Assembly: GCA_001897995.1 (NCBI GenBank)
Contig: MKRV01000260.1
Location: 1 to 64,000 of the forward strand
Length of the DNA: 64,000 nt
Reading direction: 5' to 3'
Origin: Alphaproteobacteria bacterium 65-37
GTDB taxonomy: Bacteria > Pseudomonadota > Alphaproteobacteria > Reyranellales > Reyranellaceae
The notes beneath the pieces are model-generated. The model was given only the letters and a program-made list of their open reading frames with translations, was not told the DNA's origin and ran no database searches. Numbering within the stretch: position 1 is the first letter of the stretch; each line of letters starts with the position of its first letter. The position numbers were made by a program, and so were the translations under genes. Shown piece by piece: positions 10,299-19,784 of this stretch.

Positions 10299-11953
10299 GC
10301 ACGCCGTCGGACATTCGCCTGCAGGTGATGTGGAACCGTCTGCTCTCCGTCGTCGAGGAGCAGGCCCGGGCACTGGTCCGGACGGCATTCTCGACCAGTG
10401 CGCGCGAGGCCGGCGACATCTCCGCCGGCGTGTTCGATCTCGAAGGCCGCATGCTGGCGCAGGCCGTCACCGGCACGCCGGGCCACGTCAACTCGATGGC
10501 ACGCAGCGTCATCCATTTCATCCGCGAGTTCCCGGTCGAGACCATGAAGCCGGGCGACGCCTATGTGACCAACGATCCCTGGAAGGGCACCGGCCATCTC
10601 TACGACATCGTGGTCACCTCGCCCGCCTTCCACGACGGCAAGCTGGTCGCGCTCTTCTCCTGCACCACGCACGTGGTCGATATCGGCGGCCTCGGCCAGT
10701 CGCCCGACGGCCGCCAGGTGTTCCACGAAGGCCTGTTCCTGCCGCTGCTGCCGCTGATGCGGGAGGGCCGGATCGACGAAAGCGTGATGCGCATTATCCG
10801 CGCCAATGTACGCGAGCCGGTCCAGGTGGAAGGCGATATCCACGCCCTGATCGGCTGCAACGTGATCGGCGAGAAGCGGCTGTCCAACATGATGGCCGAG
10901 CACGGCATTTCCGATCTCGACGAACTCGGCACCCATATCATCGACCGCAGCCGCGCCGGCATGGTTGCCGCGATCGCCAAGCTGCCGCGCGGCACCTGGA
11001 AGGGCCACATGCGCATCGATGGCTACGATGCGCCGATCGACCTGCACGCCGCCGTCACCATCCATGGCGACCACATCTCCGTCGACTATGCCGGGACATC
11101 GGGCTCGTCGATCTACGGCATCAACTCCCCCATGTGCTACACCGAGGCCTACACGGCCTTCGGCATCAAGTGCGTCGTGGCACCGACCATCCCCAACAAT
11201 GCCGGCACGCTCGATTCGATCCTGGTGACGGCGCCGGAGAACACCATCGTCAACGCGCTGTTCCCGGCGGCCGTGAATGCGCGCAGCACCATCGGCCACA
11301 TGCTGCCCGATGTCTGCTTCGATGCCCTGCACAAGGTGATTCCCGGCCGCGTTCCGGCCGAAGGCACCAGCAACCTCTGGAACCTGAAGCTCGGCGCCGG
11401 TCACGGCATGACGGGAACCATCGGCAACAGCCGTCCCTTCATGGTGACGACCTTCCATTCCGGCGGCGCGGGCGCGCGGCCCACGCTCGACGGCCTGTCG
11501 GCGACACCCTTCCCCTCCGGCGTGCGCAACGTGCCGGTCGAGATCACCGAGACCATCGCCCCTGTCGTCGTCTGGAAGAAGGAGTACCGACAGGATTCCG
11601 GCGGGGCAGGCACGCAGCGCGGCGGGCTCGGCCAGGTGATGGAGGTCGAGCATCGCGAAGGTGCGCCTTTCGGCATCTTCGCCACCTTCGAGCGAGTGAA
11701 GCACCCAGCCCGGGGCCGTGACGGCGGCCAGCCCGGCGGCAACGGCCGGCTTTCCCTGGCTTCGGGCCAGGAACTGAAGGCCAAAGGTTTCCAGACCATT
11801 CCGGCCGGCGAGCGTCTCGTCGTCGAGATGCCCGGCGGCGGCGGCTTCGGCGATCCCCAGAAGCGCGACCGCGCGGCCGTGGCGCGCGACGTGAAGCTGG
11901 GGCTCGTCAGCCCGCAACAGGCAAAAACCACATACGGCGTCGAAGGCGACTGA
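10295..11953 (+). CDS. Hydantoinase B/oxoprolinase family protein (HyuB-like)
   Basis: ATGA overlap with HyuA-like gene; LQVMWNRLLSVVEEQARALVRTAFS...GDAYVTNDPWKGTGHLYDI. Confidence 0.92.
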   Translation: MSTPSDIRLQVMWNRLLSVVEEQARALVRTAFSTSAREAGDISAGVFDLEGRMLAQAVTGTPGHVNSMARSVIHFIREFPVETMKPGDAYVTNDPWKGTGHLYDIVVTSPAFHDGKLVALFSCTTHVVDIGGLGQSPDGRQVFHEGLFLPLLPLMREGRIDESVMRIIRANVREPVQVEGDIHALIGCNVIGEKRLSNMMAEHGISDLDELGTHIIDRSRAGMVAAIAKLPRGTWKGHMRIDGYDAPIDLHAAVTIHGDHISVDYAGTSGSSIYGINSPMCYTEAYTAFGIKCVVAPTIPNNAGTLDSILVTAPENTIVNALFPAAVNARSTIGHMLPDVCFDALHKVIPGRVPAEGTSNLWNLKLGAGHGMTGTIGNSRPFMVTTFHSGGAGARPTLDGLSATPFPSGVRNVPVEITETIAPVVVWKKEYRQDSGGAGTQRGGLGQVMEVEHREGAPFGIFATFERVKHPARGRDGGQPGGNGRLSLASGQELKAKGFQTIPAGERLVVEMPGGGGFGDPQKRDRAAVARDVKLGLVSPQQAKTTYGVEGD

Positions 11954-12048
11954 GATCGACTGACGTACGAGCGGCTGACAGAAAAATTTGTCCCTCAGGG
12001 CCGCATCGGCACGGTACTCTCAGCCAACAAGGCTTAGAGGAAACCCCA

Positions 12049-12999
12049 ATGTGGCAGCCCAGCGAGCGCTACCCGGATCCCGCGGTGCGCGTGCTCGATC
12101 CGTCGTTCAACCAGTACCGCCTGGTGCTGGCGTCCGTCGAACGGCTCTATACCGGCTGCCGCTGGGCCGAGGGACCTGTCTATTTCGGTGACGGCCGCTA
12201 CCTGCTGTGGAGCGACATTCCCAACAACCGCGTGCTGCGTTGGGACGAGGAGACCGGCAACGTCTCGATTTTTCGCAAGCCGTCCAACAATGCCAATGGA
12301 CATACCCGCGACCGCCGCGGCCGACTGATCGCCTGCGAGCACGATGCCCGCCGGGTCGTGCGCTTCGAGTATGACGGCGCCATCACCGTCCTGGCCGACT
12401 CCCACAACGGCAAGCCGTTGAATTCGCCCAACGACGTCGTGGTCAAGTCGGACGGCTCGATCTGGTTCAGCGATCCGCTGTTCGGCGTCCTGGGCTACTA
12501 CGAAGGCCACAAGGCGGAGAGCGAGAACAAGCCGGCCGTCTACCGGCTCGACGCCACCACCGGCAAGCTCACCGTAATGGCGGACGACATTCCGGGCCCC
12601 AACGGCCTCGCCTTCTCGCCCGACGAGAAGAAGCTCTATGTCGTGGCGTCGCGCGCCGAGCCGCATCGCACCATCCTGAGCTACGACGTGCTGAACGACG
12701 GCAACGACACCAGGCTCGGCAAGGGCTCCGTCCTGATCGATGCCGGGCCCAGCGGATCGCCCGACGGCTTCCGTGTCGACGTCGACGGCAACCTGTGGTG
12801 CGGCTGGGGCATGGGGTCGCCCGAGCTCGACGGCGTGCGGGTCTTCAACCCGGCAGGCAAGCCGATCGGCCATATCGACCTGCCGGAGCGCTGCGCCAAC
12901 CTTTGCTTCGGCGGTCGCCATCGCAACCGTCTGTTCATGGCGGCGAGCCATTCGCTCTACTCACTTTACGTCAATACCCAGGGCGTGCTGGGTGGCTAA
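12049..12999 (+). CDS. SMP-30/gluconolactonase/LRE family protein
   Basis: RLYTGCRWAEGPVYFGDGRYLLWSDIPNNRVLRWDEETG...NSPNDVVVKSDGSIWFSDP. Confidence 0.92.
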   Translation: MWQPSERYPDPAVRVLDPSFNQYRLVLASVERLYTGCRWAEGPVYFGDGRYLLWSDIPNNRVLRWDEETGNVSIFRKPSNNANGHTRDRRGRLIACEHDARRVVRFEYDGAITVLADSHNGKPLNSPNDVVVKSDGSIWFSDPLFGVLGYYEGHKAESENKPAVYRLDATTGKLTVMADDIPGPNGLAFSPDEKKLYVVASRAEPHRTILSYDVLNDGNDTRLGKGSVLIDAGPSGSPDGFRVDVDGNLWCGWGMGSPELDGVRVFNPAGKPIGHIDLPERCANLCFGGRHRNRLFMAASHSLYSLYVNTQGVLGG

Positions 13000-13025
13000 C
13001 CTGTTCGGGAGCGTCGGCTAGAGTC

Positions 13026-14228
13026 ATGTCCGGAGTAGATTCGAGTTACGCCTGGTGGCGTCTCGTCGCCAGCGTCACCCTGAGCATGGTCGGCGGTGTC
13101 GGCATGTGGTGCCTGGTCGTCGCGTTGCCGTCCGTGCAGCAGGATCTCGGCGTCTCGCGCGCCGACATCTCCTTTGCCTATACCGTGAACACGCTGGGCT
13201 TCTTCGTCGGCGGCGTCGTGATGGGCAAGCTGGTCGACGCCCGCGGCATCGTGCTCACCGCGGTGCTGAGCGCCATCGGGCTCACGTTGGGCTTCGCGGC
13301 CGCCCCGGCCGGCTCCTTCACCACTTTCACCGCAGCCCAGGCCTTGATCGGTTTCAGTGGTGCGGCGACCTTCGCGCCGCTGGTCGCCGACGTCTCGCAC
13401 TGGTTCGAGAAGCGCCGGGGCATGGCCGTCGCCATCGCGGCCTCCGGCAACTACCTCGCCGGCACGGTCTGGCCGCCGATCATCGAGGGCCTGATCCGCG
13501 ACCACGGCTGGCGCGCCACCTATTGGGTCGCCGCCGGCGTGTGCATCCTGGTGATGATTCCGCTGGCCCTGGTGCTGCGGCGTCCGGCGCCCCTGCAGCA
13601 TACGACCGGAAGCACGGCCGGCGCCGCGGCCCATTCGACGCGCTCGCTCGGCCTCTCGCCCAATGCCCTGCAGGCCGTGCTGGTCGTGGCGGGCATCGGC
13701 TGCTGCGTGGCGATGTCGATGCCGCAGGTCCATATCGTGGCCTACTGCGCCGATCTCGGCTACGGGGTGGCGCGCGGCGCGGAGATGCTGTCGCTCATGC
13801 TGGGCTTCGGCATCATCAGCCGCATCGCCTCGGGCTGGATCGCCGACCGGGTCGGCGGCATCAAGACCCTGCTGCTGGGGTCGACCCTGCAGTGCGTCGC
13901 GCTGGTCTTCTACCTGATCGACGATTCGCTGAATTCGCTCTACGTCGCCTCCGCCCTGTTCGGCCTGTTCCAGGGCGGCATCGTGCCCTCCTATGCCATC
14001 ATCGTGCGCGAGTACTTCCCGCCGCAGGAGGCCGGGTTCCGCGTCGGGCTCGCTATTTCCTCCACCCTGGTCGGCATGGCGCTGGGCGGCTGGATGGGCG
14101 GCGTGCTGTTCGACATGACCGGCTCCTACCGTGCCGCCTTCATCAACGGGATCGCCTGGAACCTGCTGAACGGCGCCATCGCCTGGTGGCTGCTGTTCCG
14201 CCAGACCCGCCGCAACGTCTACGCCTGA
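13026..14228 (+). CDS. MFS transporter
   Basis: Multiple hydrophobic TM segments; LGFFVGGVVMGKLVDARG, FEKRRGMAVAIAASGNYLAGTVWPP, SGWIADRVGG. Confidence 0.9.
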   Translation: MSGVDSSYAWWRLVASVTLSMVGGVGMWCLVVALPSVQQDLGVSRADISFAYTVNTLGFFVGGVVMGKLVDARGIVLTAVLSAIGLTLGFAAAPAGSFTTFTAAQALIGFSGAATFAPLVADVSHWFEKRRGMAVAIAASGNYLAGTVWPPIIEGLIRDHGWRATYWVAAGVCILVMIPLALVLRRPAPLQHTTGSTAGAAAHSTRSLGLSPNALQAVLVVAGIGCCVAMSMPQVHIVAYCADLGYGVARGAEMLSLMLGFGIISRIASGWIADRVGGIKTLLLGSTLQCVALVFYLIDDSLNSLYVASALFGLFQGGIVPSYAIIVREYFPPQEAGFRVGLAISSTLVGMALGGWMGGVLFDMTGSYRAAFINGIAWNLLNGAIAWWLLFRQTRRNVYA

Positions 14229-14238
14229 AGGCCCAGCC

Positions 14239-15408
14239 ATGCGCATCGTCGCCATCAAAGACATCGTCTCGCCGATCCGTTCCGACATCGCCAACGCCTA
14301 TATCGACTTCAGCCAGATGACGGCGTCGGTCGTGGCGGTGGTCACCGACGTCAAGGTCGACGGCAAGCCGGTGGTCGGCTTCGGCTTCAACTCCAACGGC
14401 CGCTACGCCCAGCACGGCCTGCTCGGGGAGCGTTTCATCCCACGGCTCAACAAGGCCAAACCAGAAGCGCTGCTCGACGAGGAAGGCCTGATCGATCCGG
14501 CCAAATGCTGGGCCGCCATGATGGCCAACGAAAAGCCCGGCGGACATGGCGAACGGTCGGTCGCGGTCGGTGTCCTCGACATGGCCTTGTGGGATGCCGT
14601 CGCCAAGGCCAAGCGCGTGCCGCTCTGGAAGCTGCTCAGCGACCGCTACAACGGCGGCCAGGCCGACGACAGGGCCTGGGTCTATGCCGCCGGCGGTTAC
14701 TACTATCCCGGCAAGGATCTCGACGGGCTGCAGGACGAGATGAAACATTATCTCGGCCTCGGTTACTCCTGCGTGAAGATGAAGGTGGGCGGCGTGCCGT
14801 TGGCCGACGATCTGAAGCGCATCGAGGCGGTGCTGAAGCTGGTCGGCAGCGGCGACAGGCTCGCGGTCGACGTCAACGGCAAGTTCGATCTGCCGACCGC
14901 CATCGAATTCGGCCGCGCCATCCAGGACATGGGGCTGCGCTGGTACGAAGAGCCGCTCGATCCGCTCGACTATCTGGCGCACGCCGCCCTTGCCACGCAG
15001 TACGCGCCGCCGCTGGCGACCGGCGAGAATCTCTTCTCCATGCAGGACGCGCGGAACCTGATCCGTCACGGCGGGCTGCGGCCCGACCGGGACATCCTGC
15101 AGTTCGATCCCGCCCTCTCCTACGGTCTCGTCGAGTATCTGCGCACGCTCGACATGCTGCGCGGCAACGGCTGGTCGCCGCGCCGCTGCGTGCCGCACGG
15201 CGGCCACCAGTTCGCCCTCAACATCGCCGTCGGCCTGCAATGCGGCGGCAACGAATCCTACCCGCAGGTCCTCGCTCCGTTCGGCGGCTTCGCCGATGAC
15301 TGTCCTGTGGTCGACGGCCGCGTGGCGATGCCCGAGGCGCCGGGCATCGGCTTCGAGCGCAAGGCCGAACTCTGGTCGGTGATGAAGGAACTGCAGCCGG
15401 CCGCCTGA
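14239..15408 (+). CDS. Mandelate racemase/muconate lactonizing enzyme family protein (enolase superfamily)
   Basis: SCVKMKVGG (K-x-K), LAVDVNGKFD, WYEEPLDPLDY, ATGENLFS motifs. Confidence 0.88.
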   Translation: MRIVAIKDIVSPIRSDIANAYIDFSQMTASVVAVVTDVKVDGKPVVGFGFNSNGRYAQHGLLGERFIPRLNKAKPEALLDEEGLIDPAKCWAAMMANEKPGGHGERSVAVGVLDMALWDAVAKAKRVPLWKLLSDRYNGGQADDRAWVYAAGGYYYPGKDLDGLQDEMKHYLGLGYSCVKMKVGGVPLADDLKRIEAVLKLVGSGDRLAVDVNGKFDLPTAIEFGRAIQDMGLRWYEEPLDPLDYLAHAALATQYAPPLATGENLFSMQDARNLIRHGGLRPDRDILQFDPALSYGLVEYLRTLDMLRGNGWSPRRCVPHGGHQFALNIAVGLQCGGNESYPQVLAPFGGFADDCPVVDGRVAMPEAPGIGFERKAELWSVMKELQPAA

Positions 15409-15423
15409 TCGATCGACGATCGC

Positions 15424-15555
15424 TCAGGCGCGGAAATTGTCCCAACCGCCGCCGCCCTGCCAGCCGCTCGGCTTGTTGGTGTCGAGCGTGCAGCCGCCGA
15501 CAGCGAGTCCCAACAAGGCGATCGTGCCGACCAGAAAGACTCGAAGCCAGTTCAT
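15424..15555 (-). CDS. Small (43 aa) predicted lipoprotein
   Basis: Own translation: MNWLRVFLVGTIALLGLAVGGCTLDTNKPSGWQGGGGWDNFRA*; hydrophobic signal plus VGGC lipobox; absent from the supplied ORF list (too short). Confidence 0.6.
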   Translation of the reverse strand: MNWLRVFLVGTIALLGLAVGGCTLDTNKPSGWQGGGGWDNFRA

Positions 15556-15576
15556 GCCGGCGACGATGGCACCCGC

Positions 15577-16557
15577 TTATTCGGGCTTCAACAGGCCCGA
15601 CTTCACAAGTTCGCTAACGCTCGCTTCCTGATCCTTCATGTAGGCGGCGAACTCCGCCATCGTCGATGGCCGCGCCACGCCGCCCAGTTCCGCGATCTTG
15701 TCGGCGACGGCCTTTTCCCTGAGCGCGCCCGCGACGGCGCCGTTCAGCGTCTCGAGGATCGGCTTGGGCGTTTCCGCGCGCGCCAGGAGACCGGCCGTCG
15801 TGCCGCCGTCGAACGGCTTGCTGCCGATGTCCTTGAGCGACGGCATGTCGGGCAGCTGCGGGACCCGATCCGGACTCATCGCCAGCATGCCGACAAGCTT
15901 GCCCGACTTGATATGCGGCAGGGATGTCGTGAGCTGATCCATATAGAAATCGATCTGGCCTGCCATCAGGTCGTTGAGGCCGGGGCCCGAGCCCTTGTAG
16001 GGAATGATGTTGAACTGCACGCCCTCGTTCACCTGCAGGCGCAGGATGGCGATGTGGTTGGTTGTGCCGTTGCCGGCATGGCCGATGCTGACCGTGCCCG
16101 GCTTCGCCTTGGCCTCGGCCAGGGCCGCCTTGATATCGGCGAAACGGCCGCCGGGCTTGCCGACGAGAATCATCGGCACCGTGCTCAGCAGAGACACCGG
16201 CGCGAACAGCGGCACCATCGAGGGCTTGCCCGCCAGATAGGGTGCTACGAAGAGCACGCTGAAGCTGCCCATCACCACCGTGTAGCCGTCGGCCGGCGCA
16301 TTGGCCGCCGCTTCCGCGCCGACGATGCCGCCCGCGCCGGGGCGATTGTCGACGATCACGGTCTGGCCGAGGCGGCGCCCCATCGCCTCGCCGACCAGCC
16401 GCGATGTGAGGTCGTAGTTGCCGCCGGCGGCAAAGGGCGCAATCCAGCGGATCGGCTTGCTGGGAAAATTCTGTGCCAGAGCCGACACATCCAGTGCCGG
16501 CAGACACGGCAAGGTCATCGCGCCGGCCAGCAGCCCACGCCGCGACAGGATCGTCAT
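15577..16557 (-). CDS. Bug-family (TctC-like) tripartite tricarboxylate transporter substrate-binding protein
   Basis: MTILSRRGLLAGAMTLPCLPALDVSALAQNFPSKPIRWIAPFAAGGNYDLTSRLVGEAMGRRLGQTVIVDNRPGAGGIVGAE. Confidence 0.92.
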   Translation of the reverse strand: MTILSRRGLLAGAMTLPCLPALDVSALAQNFPSKPIRWIAPFAAGGNYDLTSRLVGEAMGRRLGQTVIVDNRPGAGGIVGAEAAANAPADGYTVVMGSFSVLFVAPYLAGKPSMVPLFAPVSLLSTVPMILVGKPGGRFADIKAALAEAKAKPGTVSIGHAGNGTTNHIAILRLQVNEGVQFNIIPYKGSGPGLNDLMAGQIDFYMDQLTTSLPHIKSGKLVGMLAMSPDRVPQLPDMPSLKDIGSKPFDGGTTAGLLARAETPKPILETLNGAVAGALREKAVADKIAELGGVARPSTMAEFAAYMKDQEASVSELVKSGLLKPE

Positions 16558-16715
16558 CTCGCTCCCTCCCCAAGATATCGGGCCCAAGACTTCGCACTCG
16601 AGATTTCGGGTCCGAGATTTTCCGCGCGTTTCGCGCGGCCCTTCAGACTGATTGCAATTTTTCCCGTCTCACGCCACATCGGAATGAGGTCCCCCCATCG
16701 AGGAGAGAAACCCGG

Positions 16716-18467
16716 ATGCCAGAGCACCAGACACCGCTCATCGCCACCATTGCTGCGGGTCTGATGCTCGCCTTCATCTTCGGTCTCATCGCCCAGCGGT
16801 TGCGCGTTCAGCCCCTGGTTGGCTACCTGCTGGCCGGCGTCATGGTCGGCCCCTATACGCCGGGCTTCACTGCCGATCCGGGACTGGCGGCAGAGCTGGC
16901 GGAAATCGGCGTCATCCTGCTGATGTTCGGCGTCGGCCTTCACTTCTCCATGAAGGACCTGCTCTCCGTCGCACGCATCGCCGTGCCCGGCGCTATCGGC
17001 CAGATCGCCGTTGCAACCTTGATGGGCGCCGGGCTTTCCTGGGCGCTGGGCTGGTCGGCGCAAGCGGGCTTCGTCTTCGGCCTCACGCTCTCGGTCGCCA
17101 GCACCGTCGTGCTGATCCGCGCCCTGCAGGATCGTCACATTATCGACACCAATCGCGGCCGCATCGCGGTCGGCTGGCTGGTGGTCGAGGATCTGGCGAT
17201 GGTGCTCGCCCTGGTGCTGCTGCCGGCGGTCGCCGTCGTCACCGCGGGCGATGGCAACGTGCCGGCATCCCGCATCGCCTTCTCCCTGCTGGTCACCCTG
17301 GCCAAGGTATCGATCTTCGTGGCGGTGATGCTGGTGGTCGGACGGCGAGTCATTCCCTGGCTGATGCACCACACGGCGCACACCGGGTCCCGCGAGCTCT
17401 TCCGCCTCGCCGTCTATGCCATCGCGCTGGGCGTCGCCTACGGCGCGGCGAAACTGTTCGGCGTGTCCTTCGCGCTGGGCGCCTTCTTCGCCGGCATGGT
17501 GCTGGGCGAAAGCGACCTCAGCCAGCAGGCCGCCGAAGAGGCGATCCCGCTGCGCGACGCCTTCGCGGTGCTGTTCTTCGTCTCGGTCGGCATGCTGCTC
17601 GATCCGAAGGTCTTCGTCGAAGCACCGTTCGCGGTGCTGGCCACGGTGGCAATCATCCTGGTCGGCAAGTCGGCGGCGGCCTACCTGATCGTGCGCGCCT
17701 TCCGCTATCCCATCGCAACGGCGCTCACCGTGTCGGCGAGCCTGGCGCAGATCGGCGAGTTCTCCTTCATCCTGATCGGCCATGGTATCGAGCTCAAGAT
17801 GGTACCGAAGGAAGCGCGCGACCTCGTCCTGGCCGGTGCCATCGTGTCGATCATGCTGAACCCGCTGGTCTTCACCCTGCTCGAGCGATGGGGGCGCGAC
17901 AAGCAGGCGGCCACGGCCGTGCCGGCCACCTCCAATACGCCGGCCGCGCCTGCCGCCGCCGAGCCCGAGGAAGAACTACCGACGCCGACCAGCCTGACCG
18001 GCCACGATGTCGTGGTGGGCTACGGCCGTGTCGGCTCCCTGGTCGGTGCGGGCCTTGCGCGCGACGCGGCGAAGTTCCTGGTGATCGAAGCCGGCGAGAG
18101 CGCGATCGCCAAGGCCCGCGGCGACGGCGCCGAAATCTGCCGCGGCAACGCCGCCGACCCTGCCGTCATTGCCGCGGCCAATCTCGCGGCGGCCCGTCGC
18201 CTCTTCGTCACCATCCCCGAACCTTTCGAGGCTGGCCAGGTCATCCAGCAGGCCCGCCTCGTCAATCCTTCCCTCGACATCCTGGCGCGCGCCCATTCCG
18301 ACGCCGCCGTCGAGCATCTCGATCGGCTGGGCGCGAACCTCGTGGTGCTGGGCGAGACGGAAATCGCCCATCGCATGCTGGAGCGGCCAAGACCGGCAGA
18401 GACCGCTTCGGCAGGGCTGGCAGCAGAAGGACCGGCAGCAGGAGGACCGGCGGGGGTCGCGGCTTAG
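16716..18467 (+). CDS. Cation:proton antiporter, CPA2/YbaL (KefB-like) with TrkA-N domain
   Basis: MPEHQTPLIATIAAGLMLAFIFGLIAQRLRVQPLVGYLLAGVMVGPYTPG, multiple TMs, C-terminal GHDVVVGYGRVGSLVGAGL Rossmann motif. Confidence 0.92.
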   Translation: MPEHQTPLIATIAAGLMLAFIFGLIAQRLRVQPLVGYLLAGVMVGPYTPGFTADPGLAAELAEIGVILLMFGVGLHFSMKDLLSVARIAVPGAIGQIAVATLMGAGLSWALGWSAQAGFVFGLTLSVASTVVLIRALQDRHIIDTNRGRIAVGWLVVEDLAMVLALVLLPAVAVVTAGDGNVPASRIAFSLLVTLAKVSIFVAVMLVVGRRVIPWLMHHTAHTGSRELFRLAVYAIALGVAYGAAKLFGVSFALGAFFAGMVLGESDLSQQAAEEAIPLRDAFAVLFFVSVGMLLDPKVFVEAPFAVLATVAIILVGKSAAAYLIVRAFRYPIATALTVSASLAQIGEFSFILIGHGIELKMVPKEARDLVLAGAIVSIMLNPLVFTLLERWGRDKQAATAVPATSNTPAAPAAAEPEEELPTPTSLTGHDVVVGYGRVGSLVGAGLARDAAKFLVIEAGESAIAKARGDGAEICRGNAADPAVIAAANLAAARRLFVTIPEPFEAGQVIQQARLVNPSLDILARAHSDAAVEHLDRLGANLVVLGETEIAHRMLERPRPAETASAGLAAEGPAAGGPAGVAA

Positions 18468-19081
18468 CCGGCCTGCTTGGCGCCCATCGTGCGCTGCAGG
18501 GCCGGCCGGGCGGCCAATCGCGCCGCGTAGTCGTCGAACACCTTCTCGCCCTTCAGCCCCGGGGCACCGAACATCATCGCCCAGCGGATCTCCGATCCGA
18601 GGTAGACATCGGCCGCACTGAAGGCCTCACCCAGCAGGTACGGGCCCTTCGCCAGCGCCGTCTTGAGCGTCGTCACGACGTCGTTGTAGTCGCCCCAGCC
18701 CACGGCCGCCTTGCGCGGCGGCGGTGGTCTTTTCATCATCTCGTCGAGCAGGGCAGGCTCGAAGCAGCCGGCGCCGAAGAACAGCCAGCGATAATAGGTG
18801 CCACGCGCCGGATCGCCGATCGCCGGCGCCAGCTTGGCCTGCGGGAAGGTATCGGCAAGGTAGGCGATGATTGCCGCCGTTTCGGTCACCACGGTGCCGC
18901 GATGCACGATGGTCGGCAGCTTGCCCATCGGGTTGAGCGCCAGGAAGGCCGGCGCCTTATGCTCGCCCTTCTCGAAATCGATCGGCACGATGCGATAGGG
19001 TGCGCCCACCTCTTCGAGCATCCAATGCGCCATCTGCGCCCGCGACTGCGGGTTGTGGTAGAAGACGATCTCGTCGGTCAT
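18464..19081 (-). CDS. Glutathione S-transferase family protein
   Basis: MTDEIVFYHNPQSRAQMAHWMLEEVGAPYRIVPIDFEKGEHKAPAFLALNPMGKLPTIVHRGTVVTETAAIIAYLAD. Confidence 0.92.
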   Translation of the reverse strand: MTDEIVFYHNPQSRAQMAHWMLEEVGAPYRIVPIDFEKGEHKAPAFLALNPMGKLPTIVHRGTVVTETAAIIAYLADTFPQAKLAPAIGDPARGTYYRWLFFGAGCFEPALLDEMMKRPPPPRKAAVGWGDYNDVVTTLKTALAKGPYLLGEAFSAADVYLGSEIRWAMMFGAPGLKGEKVFDDYAARLAARPALQRTMGAKQAG

Positions 19082-19126
19082 CCGGGCCTCCGTGCGATGT
19101 CCGCACCATTGTATGTCGAGAGGGTC

Positions 19127-19753
19127 ATGTTGCGATTCTGGTGGCTCGCCAGCCTTCTTTTAGTAAGTCCTGCCATGCCGGCAACCGCTCAGGCCCCGCC
19201 AGCCCTGGACTGTACCGGCCCGTTCGCCCGCACCGCCGACGAGAAGACCGTGGCCGAGGCTTTCGGAGCTTCGCACGTGAGCCGGGCCGACATTCCGATC
19301 GGAGAAGGCTCGACCGAGCCCGGCACCGTCGTCTTCGCCGACGACAAGGAAAAGCGCATCGACATTCTGTGGCACGACCCAGCAGCCCGTGCTCGCCCCG
19401 CCGCGGTGATCGTTCGCAACGGCTCGACCTGGCGTGTCGCCCTGGCCGGCTCGCCAGGCCGATCGGTCGGGCTCGGCATGCCTCTGACGGAGGTCGAAGC
19501 CCTGAACGGCAAGCCGTTCGGCGTCAACGGCTTCGGCTGGGATGGTGGTGGTTTTGCCGGGACGTGGCACGACGGCGACCTGGCGCGTCCCGCCGGCGGC
19601 TGCACGCTGACCTTGCGCTTCGACCAGGCCGCGGACGCGCCGGCCGACGCCCTCGACAAGACCAACGGTGACATCGAACTCCTGTCATCCGATCCCATCC
19701 TGCGCCAGACGAAGCCTGTGGTGAGCGAGGTCGTCCTGGGCTGGCCGCAGTAG
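19127..19753 (+). CDS. Hypothetical secreted protein
   Basis: Signal peptide MLRFWWLASLLLVSPAMPATAQA; no family recognised. Confidence 0.65.
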   Translation: MLRFWWLASLLLVSPAMPATAQAPPALDCTGPFARTADEKTVAEAFGASHVSRADIPIGEGSTEPGTVVFADDKEKRIDILWHDPAARARPAAVIVRNGSTWRVALAGSPGRSVGLGMPLTEVEALNGKPFGVNGFGWDGGGFAGTWHDGDLARPAGGCTLTLRFDQAADAPADALDKTNGDIELLSSDPILRQTKPVVSEVVLGWPQ

Positions 19754-19784
19754 GATTGCCGATGCACCAGGCGAGCGGAGAATT

